This document shows, one piece after another, positions 29,901 through 38,449 of a stretch of 64,000 bases of DNA. The notes under the pieces were generated by a model, which saw only the letters and a program-made list of their open reading frames with translations, had not been told where the DNA came from and did no database searches. This DNA is from Duganella alba (GTDB taxonomy: Bacteria; Pseudomonadota; Gammaproteobacteria; Burkholderiales; Burkholderiaceae_D): assembly GCF_009674495.1 (NCBI RefSeq), contig NZ_WKJN01000009.1, forward strand, positions 62,001 to 126,000. Direction: 5' to 3'. Numbering within the stretch: the stretch's first letter is position 1; each line of letters opens with the position of its first letter. The translations under genes and the position numbers were made by a program.

Positions 29901-30524
29901 ATGAGCCAATTTTTCCAGGTCCACCCGGTCAATCCGCAAGCCCGCCTGATCAAGCAGGCGGCGCAGATTATTCACGGCGGCGGCATTGTCGCCGTGCCGA
30001 CCGATTCCTGCTACGCGCTGGTCTGCCATCTGGACGACAAGAGCGCGGTCGAGCGCCTGCGCCGCATCCGTGGCATTGACGAGAAGCATCACCTGACCCT
30101 GCTGTGCCGCGACTTGAGCGAGCTGGGCGTCTACGCCCGCGTCGACAACCGCCAGTTCCGCCTGCTGAAGGCGGCCACGCCGGGACCGTTCACCTTCATT
30201 CTTGAGGCGACCAAGGTGGTGCCGCGCCGTCTCAGCCATCCTTCGCGCAAGACCATCGGCCTGCGGGTGCCGGAAGACGCCATCGTCAATGCGTTGCTGG
30301 CCGAGCTGGATCAGCCGCTGCTGGGCAGCACGCTGATCATGCCGAACGAAACCGAGCCGCTGAACGACGCCGACACCATCTGCGAGCGTCTCGGCAAGCA
30401 GCTGGAACTGATCATCGACGGCGGCGCCTGCAGCATGGAGCCGACCACCGTCATCGACCTGACCGGTCCCGAAGCCGAACTGGTGCGCCAGGGCCGGGGC
30501 GACGCCAGCGCATTCGGACTCTGA
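29901..30524 (+). CDS. YciO/Sua5/YrdC-family protein
   Basis: A 207-residue protein with the YrdC fold: HGGGIVAVPTDSCYAL, RIRGIDEKHHLTLLCRDLSELG, TPGPFTFILEAT, TIGLRVPEDAI and PTTVIDLTG. Sua5/TsaC members make threonylcarbamoyl-AMP for tRNA t6A; YciO is a related paralogue whose role is less clear. The sequence looks closer to YciO because of the RIRGIDEKHHLTL block, so a t6A role should not be assumed. Within the PHP to bamC block. Confidence 0.9.
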   Translation: MSQFFQVHPVNPQARLIKQAAQIIHGGGIVAVPTDSCYALVCHLDDKSAVERLRRIRGIDEKHHLTLLCRDLSELGVYARVDNRQFRLLKAATPGPFTFILEATKVVPRRLSHPSRKTIGLRVPEDAIVNALLAELDQPLLGSTLIMPNETEPLNDADTICERLGKQLELIIDGGACSMEPTTVIDLTGPEAELVRQGRGDASAFGL

Positions 30525-30599
30525 TTCCACATTAGGCGAGGGCGCCGGCCTTTGACGGCGCCGCAAGTAGGCAAACAAGCCTCTGGTAAAATGCCGTCC

Positions 30600-31274
30600 A
30601 TGGATATTGATAGCTTTGTACAGACCGCCACGGTCTACGCCATTCCTGTTCTTTTTGCAATTTCCCTGCACGAAGCCGCACATGGATTTGTCGCCCGCTA
30701 CTTCGGCGACCCCACCGCTGCCGAAGCCGGCCGCCTGACCATCAACCCGCTCAAGCACATCGACCCGTTCGGCACCATCCTGCTGCCGCTGGTGCTGGCG
30801 CTGGTGCACCTGCCGCCGCTGGGCTTCGCCAAGCCGGTGCCGGTCGATTACGGCCGCCTGCGCAATCCGAAAAAGCAGATGGCGTTTGTGGCCGCCGCCG
30901 GTCCGGCCGCCAACTTTGTCATGGGCCTGGCGTGGATGGTGCTGTGGATCGTGCTGATCCAGGTGTTCCACTTCACCCAGGATGACTTTTTCATCAAGAT
31001 GGCCGAGGCCGGCTGGATGGTGAACGCCGCCATGTTCGTCTTCAACCTGATTCCGCTGCCGCCGCTCGACGGCGGCCGCATCGTCACCGGCATTTTGCCG
31101 ATGTCGCTGGCGCGCCCGTATGCGCGCATCGAACGCTACAGCATGTGGGTGTTCATCGGCCTGATCCTGGCGATGCAGTTTGGCCTGCTGAACGGTTTCC
31201 TGATCCGCGGCATGTACATGGTGCATGTGATCTGGCAGACGCTGGTTTATCCGCTGCAACTACTCTTTACCTGA
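30600..31274 (+). CDS. Site-2 protease family membrane metalloprotease (M50)
   Basis: A 224-residue integral membrane protein with the M50 zinc motif HEAAH (H24, E25, H28) in the first helix and the distal ligand in IPLPPLDGGR (D157). No PDZ domain, so it belongs to the minimal family often annotated YwhC/Rip-like. Substrate unknown. MDIDSF at 30600 is taken as start; 30591 (MPSMDID) is nearly as good. Seven bp separate it from trpS. Confidence 0.93.
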   Translation: MDIDSFVQTATVYAIPVLFAISLHEAAHGFVARYFGDPTAAEAGRLTINPLKHIDPFGTILLPLVLALVHLPPLGFAKPVPVDYGRLRNPKKQMAFVAAAGPAANFVMGLAWMVLWIVLIQVFHFTQDDFFIKMAEAGWMVNAAMFVFNLIPLPPLDGGRIVTGILPMSLARPYARIERYSMWVFIGLILAMQFGLLNGFLIRGMYMVHVIWQTLVYPLQLLFT

Positions 31275-31281
31275 TCCGCCT

Positions 31282-32484
31282 ATGTATCCCGATCGCGTCG
31301 TCTCCGGCATGCGTCCCACCGGCTCCATGCACCTGGGCCACTACCATGGCGCCCTGAAAAACTGGATCAGGATGCAGACTGAACTGCCGTGCCTGTACTT
31401 CGTGGCCGACTGGCACGCGCTGACCACGCACTACGACGACCCCACCGTCATCGAGCGCAGCACCTGGGACATGCTGGTCGACTGGCTGGCCGCCGGCGTC
31501 GATCCGTCGCAGTCCACGCTGTTCATCCAGTCGCGCGTGCCCGAGCACGCCGAACTGCACCTGCTGCTGTCGATGGCCACACCGCTGGGCTGGCTGGAGC
31601 GGGTGCCGACCTACAAGGACCAGATCGAGAATCTGGCCAGCAAAGACCTGGCAACCTACGGCTTCCTCGGCTATCCGCTGCTGCAGGCGGCCGATGTGCT
31701 GATCTACCGCGCCAGCCAGGTGCCGGTGGGCGAGGACCAGGTGCCGCACATTGAAATGATGCGCGAAATCGCGCGCCGTTTTAATCACTTGTACGGCAAG
31801 GAAAAAGGTTTCGAGGAAAAGGCGCAGGACGCTGTGAAAAAGCTCGGCAGCAAGCGCGCCAAGCTGTACAACGAACTGCGCACCGAATACCAGCAGGACG
31901 GCAAGGAGGAGGCGCTGGCCCAGGCCAAGGCCATGCTGGACGACGCCCAGAGCCTGTCGATGGGCGACCGCGAACGCCTGTTCGGCTACCTCGAAGGCAG
32001 CCGCAAGCTGATCCTGGTCGAGCCGCAGTCGCGCCTGACCGAGGCCGCGCGCCTGCCGGGCCTGGACGGCCGCAAGATGTCCAAGAGTTACGGCAACGCC
32101 ATCGCGCTGCGCGAGGACAAGGACGCGGTCAGCAAGAAGATCAAGACCATGCCCACCGACCCGGCGCGCGTGCGCCGCACCGACGCCGGCGATCCGGAAC
32201 GCTGCCCGGTGTGGCAGTTCCACCAGGTGTATTCGGATGCGCCGACCCAGGAATGGGTGGTCAAGGGCTGCAAATCGGCCGGCATCGGCTGCATCGAGTG
32301 CAAGCAGCCGGTGATCGACGCCATCATCAAGGAACAGGAGCCGATGCACGAGCGCGCCCAGCCGTACCTGGACGATCCGTCGCTGGTGCGCGCCATCGTC
32401 GCCGACGGCAACGACGTGGCCCGCAAGCTGGCGCAGGAAACCATGCGCGACGTGCGCGAGGCCATGGGCCTGGCCTACACCTAA
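31282..32484 (+). CDS. trpS: Tryptophan--tRNA ligase
   Basis: A 400-residue class I aminoacyl-tRNA synthetase charging tRNA-Trp. HIGH-type motif MHLGHYHG (residues 16-23), tryptophan pocket region YPLLQAADVLIY, GEDQVPHIEM, and KMSKSYGN. An extra helical segment of about 65 residues (KGFEEKAQDAVKKLGSKRAK to GDRERLFGYLEG) precedes the KMSKS loop, accounting for the length above the 330-residue E. coli type; longer TrpS forms are usual in this group as far as I know. Confidence 0.96.
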   Translation: MYPDRVVSGMRPTGSMHLGHYHGALKNWIRMQTELPCLYFVADWHALTTHYDDPTVIERSTWDMLVDWLAAGVDPSQSTLFIQSRVPEHAELHLLLSMATPLGWLERVPTYKDQIENLASKDLATYGFLGYPLLQAADVLIYRASQVPVGEDQVPHIEMMREIARRFNHLYGKEKGFEEKAQDAVKKLGSKRAKLYNELRTEYQQDGKEEALAQAKAMLDDAQSLSMGDRERLFGYLEGSRKLILVEPQSRLTEAARLPGLDGRKMSKSYGNAIALREDKDAVSKKIKTMPTDPARVRRTDAGDPERCPVWQFHQVYSDAPTQEWVVKGCKSAGIGCIECKQPVIDAIIKEQEPMHERAQPYLDDPSLVRAIVADGNDVARKLAQETMRDVREAMGLAYT

Positions 32485-32504
32485 GTAAAAGCGGGTAAAT
32501 ACAC

Positions 32505-33053
32505 ATGAGCGATCTGATTTCGCCCTGGGTGCAGCGTTATGCGCCCCTGGTCCCCGGCGGCGCCGTGCTGGACCTGGCTTGCGGCACCGGCCGCCATTCG
32601 CGCCACATGGCGTCCCTCGGGCATGAAGTGGTGGCGGTCGACCGCGATCCGGCGGCCTTGGCGGCCACCTGCGGCCAGGGCATCACCACCAGCGCCATCG
32701 ACCTGGAAGAGGAGGGCGCCGCCTGGCCCTTCGGTCCGCAGCGATTTGCCGGCATCGTGGTCACAAATTACCTGCATCGGCCGCTAATTGCCGACATGCT
32801 GGCCAGCCTGGCGCCCAATGGCGTGCTGATTTACGAAACCTTCGCCGACGGCAATGCGCAGTTCGGCAAACCGTCGAATCCGGCCTTCCTGCTGCAAGCG
32901 GGCGAGCTGCTGGAACTGGCGCGCGAGCACGGTTTGCGGGTGGTGGCGTTCGAAGATGGCGTCATTGACCGCCCAAAAGCTGCCATGGTGCAACGACTCT
33001 GCGCCGTAAAGCCTGATTTTCCCCGAGAAGCGGCGCTATTACCGCCATTTTGA
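32505..33053 (+). CDS. Class I SAM-dependent methyltransferase
   Basis: A 182-residue protein with a Rossmann methyltransferase core: motif I VLDLACGTGRHSRHMA, motif II VVAVDRDPAAL, motif IV region FAGIVVTNYLHRP and post-motif APNGVLIYETFADGN. It resembles small tellurite-resistance TehB-like/YcgJ-like methyltransferases but lacks features defining the substrate. It sits between trpS and dapA on the same strand, and probably rides in the trpS transcript. Confidence 0.88.
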   Translation: MSDLISPWVQRYAPLVPGGAVLDLACGTGRHSRHMASLGHEVVAVDRDPAALAATCGQGITTSAIDLEEEGAAWPFGPQRFAGIVVTNYLHRPLIADMLASLAPNGVLIYETFADGNAQFGKPSNPAFLLQAGELLELAREHGLRVVAFEDGVIDRPKAAMVQRLCAVKPDFPREAALLPPF

Positions 33054-33137
33054 GCGTCGATTTGTCCCGCCGAATGCACCACGGGCGCAACCTATCGACT
33101 ACAATCGTTGTTTTAATTCTTTTAGCAGTGGTTTCCT

Positions 33138-34013
33138 ATGATTAAGGGCAGCATCGTAGCAATCGTCACCCCGATGCACGCAGACGGCAGTCTGGACTTT
33201 GAGGGTTTGAACAAGCTGATCGACTGGCATATCGCCGAAGGTACGGACAGCATCGTCATCGCCGGCACCACCGGCGAATCGGCCACCGTCAGCGTGGAAG
33301 AGCACTGCGCGCTGATCAAGGCGACGGTCGCCCACGCCAAGGGCCGCATCCCCATCATCGCCGGCGCCGGCGCCAACTCGACCGCCGAGGCGATCAAGCT
33401 GACCCGTTACGCCAAGGAAGCCGGTGCCGACGCCACGCTGCAGGTGGTGCCGTACTACAACCGTCCTACGCAGGAAGGCATGTACCAGCACTTCAAGGCC
33501 ATCGCCGAAGCGGTGGACCTGCCGATCGTGCTGTACAACGTGCCGGGCCGTACCGTGGCCGACATGAGCAACGAGACCATCCTGCGCCTGGCCGACGTGC
33601 CGAACATCATCGGCGTGAAAGACGCGACCGGCAACATCGGCCGCGGCTACGACCTGCTGCGCCTGGCGCCGAAGTCGTTCGCCGTGTACTCGGGCGACGA
33701 TCCGACCGCGATGGCGCTGATGCTGGCCGGCGGCGCCGGCAATATCTCGGTGACCGCCAACGTGGCGCCGCGCGCCATGGCCGACATGTGCCGCGCGGCG
33801 ATCGCCGGCGACATCGCCAAGGCCGTCGAACTGAACAACAAAGTCTTCCCGCTGCACCAGAAACTGTTCATCGAGCCGAATCCGGTGCCGGTCAAGTGGG
33901 CCCTGGCGGAAATGGGCAAGATGCCTGCCGGTATCCGCCTGCCGCTGGTGCCGCTGGCCGACAGTTATCATGAAGCAGTACGCTCGGCCCTGCGAGAAGC
34001 CGGCGTCCTGTAA
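33138..34013 (+). CDS. dapA: 4-hydroxy-tetrahydrodipicolinate synthase
   Basis: A 291-residue TIM-barrel enzyme that condenses pyruvate with aspartate semialdehyde in lysine/diaminopimelate synthesis. Schiff-base K161 in [10 protein letters not shown]; catalytic triad residues T44/T45 in IAGTTGE and Y133 in VLYNVPGR with the carboxylate-binding R138. Upstream, TACAAT around 33100 is a -10 candidate. It is followed by the bamC homologue, the same order as dapA-nlpB in many proteobacteria. Confidence 0.97.
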   Translation: MIKGSIVAIVTPMHADGSLDFEGLNKLIDWHIAEGTDSIVIAGTTGESATVSVEEHCALIKATVAHAKGRIPIIAGAGANSTAEAIKLTRYAKEAGADATLQVVPYYNRPTQEGMYQHFKAIAEAVDLPIVLYNVPGRTVADMSNETILRLADVPNIIGVKDATGNIGRGYDLLRLAPKSFAVYSGDDPTAMALMLAGGAGNISVTANVAPRAMADMCRAAIAGDIAKAVELNNKVFPLHQKLFIEPNPVPVKWALAEMGKMPAGIRLPLVPLADSYHEAVRSALREAGVL

Positions 34014-34094
34014 AAACCCGTAGCAACGAGCAACTAGCCCCGACCTGGGTCGGATCATATTTTGCTGCACTCAGCTTCTTATAACAGTAACGAC

Positions 34095-35294
34095 ATGACT
34101 ATTCGCAAGACAGCTTTTATTTCCTCGCAGCGCGTGCTGATGGTAGGCGCAGTAGTGACCACCCTGACCAGCCTGAGCGGCTGCGGTATGCTGGGCTCGG
34201 TATTGGGCAACGACAAGGTGGACTACAAGTCCGCCAAGAAGGCCAGCACGCTGGACGTGCCGCCGGATCTGACCCAGCTGCAAAAAGACAACCGCTACTC
34301 GCTGCCGGATTCGAGCAACGGCGTGGCCACCGCTTCGGGCTACAACGCCTCCAAGGCGGCCCAGTCGGGCGCGGCCAATCCTGGCGCGGTGATCATTCCT
34401 GGCCAGCCGGCCGCCGGCACCGTGGCGCAGATGAGCCTGAGCGACATCAAGGTCGAGCGCGACGGCAACCAGCGCTGGCTGGTGATCAAGCAGACGCCGG
34501 AGCAGCTGTGGCCGCAACTGAAGCAGTTCTGGGAAGACTCGGGTTTCACCCTGTCGGAAGAACTGCCGGCCTCGGGCATCATGGAAACCGAGTGGAATGA
34601 AAACCGCGCCAAGATTCCGCAGGACTTCATCCGCAACACCATCGGCAAGGTCTTTGATTCGGTGTATTCGAGCGGCGAGCGCGACAAGTTCCGCACCCGC
34701 ATCGAGCGCCGCGCCGACGGTTCCAGCGAAATCTACATCAGCCACCGCGGCGTGCAGGAAATCGCCACCGGCGCCGAAAAGGAAACCACCAAGTGGATGC
34801 CGCGTCCTAACGACCCGGGCCTGGAAGCGGAATTCCTGTCGCGCCTGATGAACAAGCTGGGCAATGGCGGCGAACAGCTGGCCACGGCCAAGACCGCCGT
34901 CGAAGGCGCCATCGTGCAGCCTCAGCACGCCTCGCTGGTGGGCGCTGGCGCCGACCGTGCGGTACAGGTGGACGAGGGCTTCGACCGCGCCTGGCGCCGT
35001 GTAGGCCTGGCGCTGGACCGCGCCGGCTTCACCGTGGAAGACCGCGACCGCACCCAGGGTATTTACTTCGTGCGTTATATCAACGATACGGCGGAAACCA
35101 AGGGCTTCTTCAGCAAGCTGTTTAGCTGGGGTTCGTCGGATGAGGCGGATAAGGAAGCGCAACGTTACCGTATTTCGGTCAAGGCCAATGAAGGCAATAC
35201 CAGCATCGTCAAGGTATTGAGCAATGCCGGCCAACCGGAAACCGGCCCGGTCGGCGAGAAAATCATCACCCTGCTGCATGAGCAGCTGAAGTAA
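34095..35294 (+). CDS. bamC: Outer membrane assembly lipoprotein BamC
   Basis: A 399-residue lipoprotein of the BAM complex that inserts outer-membrane proteins. Signal ending in lipobox LSGC; the unstructured BamD-binding segment YKSAKKASTLDVPPDLTQL; then two helix-grip (NlpB/DapX) domains around 130-245 and 290-395. The ATG at 34095 gives a normal signal peptide; an upstream in-frame ATG at 34062 adds non-conserved sequence. A strong terminator follows. Confidence 0.93.
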   Translation: MTIRKTAFISSQRVLMVGAVVTTLTSLSGCGMLGSVLGNDKVDYKSAKKASTLDVPPDLTQLQKDNRYSLPDSSNGVATASGYNASKAAQSGAANPGAVIIPGQPAAGTVAQMSLSDIKVERDGNQRWLVIKQTPEQLWPQLKQFWEDSGFTLSEELPASGIMETEWNENRAKIPQDFIRNTIGKVFDSVYSSGERDKFRTRIERRADGSSEIYISHRGVQEIATGAEKETTKWMPRPNDPGLEAEFLSRLMNKLGNGGEQLATAKTAVEGAIVQPQHASLVGAGADRAVQVDEGFDRAWRRVGLALDRAGFTVEDRDRTQGIYFVRYINDTAETKGFFSKLFSWGSSDEADKEAQRYRISVKANEGNTSIVKVLSNAGQPETGPVGEKIITLLHEQLK

Positions 35295-35311
35295 TCGGTA
35301 ATTAGAAACAC

Positions 35312-35338
35312 AAAGCCGGCGCAAGCCGGCTTTTTTTT
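35312..35338 (+). terminator. Intrinsic terminator of the trpS-dapA-bamC block
   Basis: Stem AAAGCCGGC / GCCGGCTTT with GCAA loop followed by a run of eight Ts (35331-35338), 18 bp past the bamC stop. Confidence 0.92.
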
Positions 35339-35371
35339 ATTCCATACATTTAGTTTATAAACCTATGGACG

Positions 35372-35400
35372 AAAAAAAACCGACCCGAAGGTCGGTTTTT
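35372..35400. terminator. Bidirectional terminator, mainly for the minus-strand lipoprotein gene
   Basis: Stem ACCGACC / GGTCGGT with CGAA loop, flanked by A-run 35372-35379 and T-run 35396-35400. Read on the minus strand the A-run becomes the T-tract, so it ends the gene at 35415-35654; on the plus strand it backs up the bamC terminator. Confidence 0.88.
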
Positions 35401-35414
35401 CTCTCAAGCTGATA

Positions 35415-35654
35415 TTACTTCGAAGCAGCTGGAGCAGCAGCAGCCGAAGCGGCTGGAGCAGCGGCAGCGTCCGAAGCTGCTGGAGCAGCAGCAGCTGGAG
35501 CAGCAGCGTCAGCTGCTGGAGCTGGAGCTGGTGCTGGAGCAGCAGCTTCTGGAGCAGCTACTGGAGCTGGAGCAGCTGGAGCTGGTTCTTCTTTTTTCGA
35601 GCAAGCAGCCAGAGCAACAGCCAGCAGGGAGGCGATCAGCAGGGATTTTTTCAT
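35415..35654 (-). CDS. Ala/Pro-rich small lipoprotein
   Basis: A 79-residue protein: lipoprotein signal MKKSLLIASLLAVALAAC with lipobox ALAAC, then KKEEPAPAAP and a low-complexity Ala/Pro/Glu/Asp tail. Mature protein has no predicted fold. Homology cannot be argued from composition. It has a strong AAGGA ribosome site, its own sigma-70-like promoter with a palindrome in the leader, and its own terminator, so it is an independently expressed monocistronic gene, likely abundant. A periplasm-spanning or envelope spacer role is possible but unproven. Confidence 0.8.
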   Translation of the reverse strand: MKKSLLIASLLAVALAACSKKEEPAPAAPAPVAAPEAAAPAPAPAPAADAAAPAAAAPAASDAAAAPAASAAAAPAASK

Positions 35655-35700
35655 GGATTTTCCTTAGTTAATTCAAAAATTAAACACAGTGTTGCGATTA

Positions 35701-35718
35701 ATAATTACCGGTAATTAT
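35701..35718. promoter_or_regulatory. Palindrome in lipoprotein leader
   Basis: A perfect 18-bp palindrome, ATAATTACC-GGTAATTAT, about 46 bp upstream of the lipoprotein start and within its probable transcript. It could be an operator or an mRNA hairpin; nothing identifies a regulator. Confidence 0.5.
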
Positions 35719-35794
35719 CGCTCAATTAGGTCGTCTTCGAAGGCTTTCGTACCTAGAAGGTGCCTACTAGACAACGGAAACTTCCTAGCCGAAT

Positions 35795-35821
35795 ATTATA
35801 GCGATTTTTAGTGCATCGCAA
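35795..35821 (-). promoter_or_regulatory. Probable promoter of lipoprotein gene
   Basis: On the minus strand: TTGCGA (35821-35816), 15-bp spacer, perfect TATAAT (35800-35795). It predicts a leader of about 130 nt containing the palindrome at 35701-35718. Confidence 0.55.
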
Positions 35822-35960
35822 TAGTTCAACAAGCCTAACACATAAGTATTTTGCGATATCGCAACATTTCGTTTCGGACTTTACTTGCGTCTAAGTCCAG
35901 CTAACTACCGTGCTGCCCAGCATTTTACTCCTAACTGGCTGATAATCCAGTTGCGTTTGC

Positions 35961-36416
35961 TCACAATCCCGGGCCGGACTCTATCCAAATTGTAAGGAAA
36001 CGTTCCAGGCTGGTTTGCAGGTCTTGAGGGCCGTTAAAAACCGCTTCTCCGCGGAAATGATCGGCGTGAAAACGCCGGACAATATCGCGCTGATCGGCAA
36101 TACAAAAAGAATCGGTTAATTGGCGTAATTGCTGGCTGGTGCGGCGCACTTCAATCAAATGGCCATAATCCTTCAGCAGGCGCAGGAAGCGCGGCGCATC
36201 GCGTTCGATCTGGCGGCCGTCGTGGCCCACCAGTTGCAGGCGGCCGCCGCCGTGCAGGAAGCGCCGCAACTGGGCGTCGCTGGCGCTGCTGCCCAGTTCC
36301 CAGATGCTGAAGTCGGGGTCGAACAGCTGCAGCGTCTGTTCGGCGCGCGCGAGGCAGCTGGCCAAATGCTGTTGAAATTCCGTCCGCGTGGTGAAGGGAA
36401 TAACCAGTCTGTCCAT
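35961..36416 (-). CDS. Unrecognised conserved-looking protein (151 aa)
   Basis: A soluble protein without signal or TM segments. Segments such as TLQLFDPDFSIWELGSSASD, FLHGGGRLQLVGHDGRQIERDAPR and FCIADQRDIVRRFHADHFRGEAVFNGP recall one half of a phospholipase-D-like fold, but there is no HxK motif, so activity is not suggested. GGGAGG directly upstream on the minus strand supports the start. It lies 18 bp downstream of the RoxA-type gene and is probably cotranscribed with it. Function unknown. Confidence 0.75.
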   Translation of the reverse strand: MDRLVIPFTTRTEFQQHLASCLARAEQTLQLFDPDFSIWELGSSASDAQLRRFLHGGGRLQLVGHDGRQIERDAPRFLRLLKDYGHLIEVRRTSQQLRQLTDSFCIADQRDIVRRFHADHFRGEAVFNGPQDLQTSLERFLTIWIESGPGL

Positions 36417-36434
36417 CTTGCCTCCCGTTTTAAA

Positions 36435-37556
36435 TCAACCCAGTTCGACCCAGCCGTCCTGATACCACGTGTACAGCGCTTCCAGCACGTCGTCCGAGGC
36501 GGTGGCGAACTCGGCGCCTTCCAGGCGGCGGTTGTTGGCCAGCAGTTCCAGCGTGGCCTTGTCGGCCTTGCCGACGCCGAACGATTCGCCGTTGATGAAG
36601 ACGTTCTTGCCGCGATACAGCATCTGCGTCTTGCGCGACAGGACCAGGCCCTTCTTCATCACCGCTTCGCCGAACTTGCCGACGGTGAGCGGCTTGGCCG
36701 GGCCGGTGAAGAACACATTGTGCTTCGGCTCGGACAGGTACTCGCCGAAGAAGATGGTGATGTCTTCCTCGGTGAAGCGCACCTTGTTCAGTTCCTCGGT
36801 TAGCGCCGCCAGCATGGCGCGCGGGATCTCGGCCGGCTTGGCGGTCGCTTCCAGTTCCGGATCGGCGTAGCGGCCCGGCAGGTCGATCGAGTCGGCCATG
36901 AATTGCAGGAAGTTCTCGCCCAGCTCCTGGTACGACGGCGAGCGGAAGCCGATCGAATAGGTCTGGCAGTCGCCGATGGCGATGCCGTCGTGCGCGTAGT
37001 GCGGCGGCAGGTACAGCATGTCGCCGGGATTGAGCACGAACTCTTCGTCCGGCGTGAAGTTGGCCAGGATTTTCAGCGGCAGGCCGTCGATGATGGTCAG
37101 GTCTTTCTGCGGGCCGATTTGCCAGCGGCGCTGGCCCTGGGCCTGCAGCAAGAACACGTCGTAGGAATCGAAGTGCGGACCGACGCCGCCGCCATCGGTG
37201 GCGAAGCTGATCATCAGGTCGTCGAGGCGGGCGTCCGGCAGGAAGCGGAACTGGCGCAGCAGCGCGTCGGCCTTGGCGTCGAACAGGTTGACACCCTGGA
37301 CCAGCATGGTCCATTCCTTCTGGTCGCGCGACGGCAGCGATTCCAGCGGGCCGTGCTGCAAGGACCATTCGCCGTCGAAGCCGGTGACCAGGCGCGATTC
37401 GGCGTGGTTGGTGGAGGCCAGCTTGGCCAGCGCGTCAAACGACAGCAGCGGCTTGAAGCCGGGGATGGCGTTGCGGATCAGGAGTGGCTTTTTATGCCAG
37501 TATTCGCGCAGGAACTGCGCCGGCGTGATGTCGCCGAGGAGCGGTAATTTTTTCAT
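36435..37556 (-). CDS. Cupin/JmjC-like ribosomal protein oxygenase, RoxA (YcfD) type
   Basis: A 373-residue 2-oxoglutarate/Fe(II) oxygenase. YcfD hydroxylates an arginine of ribosomal protein uL16. The N-terminus FLREYWHKKPLLIRNAIPGF matches the family; the iron triad is H128 and D130 in GPHFDSYD and H189 in LPPHYAHDG; a winged-helix-like C-terminal domain follows. Start MKKLPLLGD. A TATAAT lies at 37568-37563 on this strand, only 6 nt from the ATG, so the mRNA may be leaderless. The frame stays open upstream to 38396 only as a shadow of the ABC permease gene. Confidence 0.92.
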   Translation of the reverse strand: MKKLPLLGDITPAQFLREYWHKKPLLIRNAIPGFKPLLSFDALAKLASTNHAESRLVTGFDGEWSLQHGPLESLPSRDQKEWTMLVQGVNLFDAKADALLRQFRFLPDARLDDLMISFATDGGGVGPHFDSYDVFLLQAQGQRRWQIGPQKDLTIIDGLPLKILANFTPDEEFVLNPGDMLYLPPHYAHDGIAIGDCQTYSIGFRSPSYQELGENFLQFMADSIDLPGRYADPELEATAKPAEIPRAMLAALTEELNKVRFTEEDITIFFGEYLSEPKHNVFFTGPAKPLTVGKFGEAVMKKGLVLSRKTQMLYRGKNVFINGESFGVGKADKATLELLANNRRLEGAEFATASDDVLEALYTWYQDGWVELG

Positions 37557-37642
37557 ACCGCGATTATAACCTCGGCCGCCGTCGTTCCCGCCTAGGTCGG
37601 GTCTGGACCGCAGCGGCGGACGTGAACCCGCACAGCGATAGA

Positions 37643-37672
37643 GGGGTCTGACCCCGCATGGGGTCAGACCCC
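37643..37672. repeat. REP-like palindrome, copy 2
   Basis: GGGGTCTGACCCC, centre GCAT, then GGGGTCAGACCCC: perfect 13-bp arms between two minus-strand genes. Same core as 20441-20470; the flank reading GAACCCGCACAGCG matches the reverse complement of the flank of copy 1, so the copies are inverted relative to each other. Confidence 0.8.
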
Positions 37673-37699
37673 GCCACTGACCGTCGTGCGGGGTGCTAA

Positions 37700-38449
37700 T
37701 CAGCGCGTGTGGAGCCACTTTGCATGAGCGGCGCGGGCCAACCAGTCCAGGCCGTACCCCAATAAACCGATCAGCACAATCGCCGCCATCAGTTCGTTGT
37801 AGGCCAGCCGGTCGCGCGCGTCGAGGATGAAGTAGCCCAGTCCCGCCGACACGCCCAGCATCTCCGCCGGCACCAGTACGATCCAGATGATGCCGATCGC
37901 CAGCCGCACGCCGGTCAGGATATCGGCCGTAATCCCCGGCAGCACCACCTTGAACACCGTCTCGCCGCGTGTGGCCGACAGACTGCGCGCCAGCAGCAGC
38001 CAGTTGGGATCGAGCCGCGCCACGCCGGTGGCGGTGTTGAGCAGAATCGGCCACACCGCCGCAAACGCCAGCAGGAAGTACACCGGCGCGTCGCCGACGC
38101 CCAGCGTCATCACCGCCAGCGGCATCCACGACAGCGGCGACACCATGCGCAGCAGCTGGAACAGCGGCATGGTGGCCGCCGCGAAGCGCTTCGAACTGCC
38201 CACCAGCACACCGAGCGGAACGCCGATCAGCGCCGCAGCCAGCAGTCCATAACCGACGCGGCGCAGACTGAGGCCGATGTCGCGCCAGATGTCCGGCCCT
38301 TGCAGCATCAATAGCAGCGCGCGGCCGGCCTCCAGCGGCGCGAAGGCGGCGGCGATCGGCGTGTCCTTTTCCAGCGCGGACACGCCGACTTGCCACAGCA
38401 GCAGCGCCACCGCAAAGCCCAGCAGCGGCAAAGCAAAGCGACGCAGCAT
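37700..38449 (-). CDS. ABC transporter permease, NitT/TauT type
   Basis: A 249-residue inner-membrane permease with about six TM helices and the BPD_transp_1 EAA-like loop (ARSLSATRGETVFKVVLPGITADILTGVR). It belongs to the SsuC/TauC/NrtB group. Its ATG overlaps the stop of the substrate-binding gene (TGATG), making it the last gene of a five-gene minus-strand operon starting at 42093. Likely cargo: sulfonate, nitrate, aromatic or similar small anion. Confidence 0.92.
   Translation of the reverse strand: MLRRFALPLLGFAVALLLWQVGVSALEKDTPIAAAFAPLEAGRALLLMLQGPDIWRDIGLSLRRVGYGLLAAALIGVPLGVLVGSSKRFAAATMPLFQLLRMVSPLSWMPLAVMTLGVGDAPVYFLLAFAAVWPILLNTATGVARLDPNWLLLARSLSATRGETVFKVVLPGITADILTGVRLAIGIIWIVLVPAEMLGVSAGLGYFILDARDRLAYNELMAAIVLIGLLGYGLDWLARAAHAKWLHTR

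Larger units (their letters stand above)
35655..35960. other. AT-rich intergenic region
   Basis: About 306 bp without a credible gene, clearly more AT-rich than its surroundings. Its left half holds the promoter and leader of the Ala/Pro-rich lipoprotein gene (minus strand). The right half (about 35825-35960) lies downstream of the gene ending at 35961; I see no T-tailed hairpin there. Confidence 0.7.

Noticed and set aside
28977..31259. Long minus-strand open frame (760 aa)
   Set aside because: Spans opposite htpX, yciO-like and site-2 protease genes, all with clear motifs; His/Arg/Gln-rich shadow.
35415..35654. Repetitive GCAGC/TGGAGC pattern suggesting a tandem repeat or CRISPR-like array
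   Set aside because: Units are short and irregular with no spacers; the pattern is the codon-level result of an Ala/Pro-rich lipoprotein.
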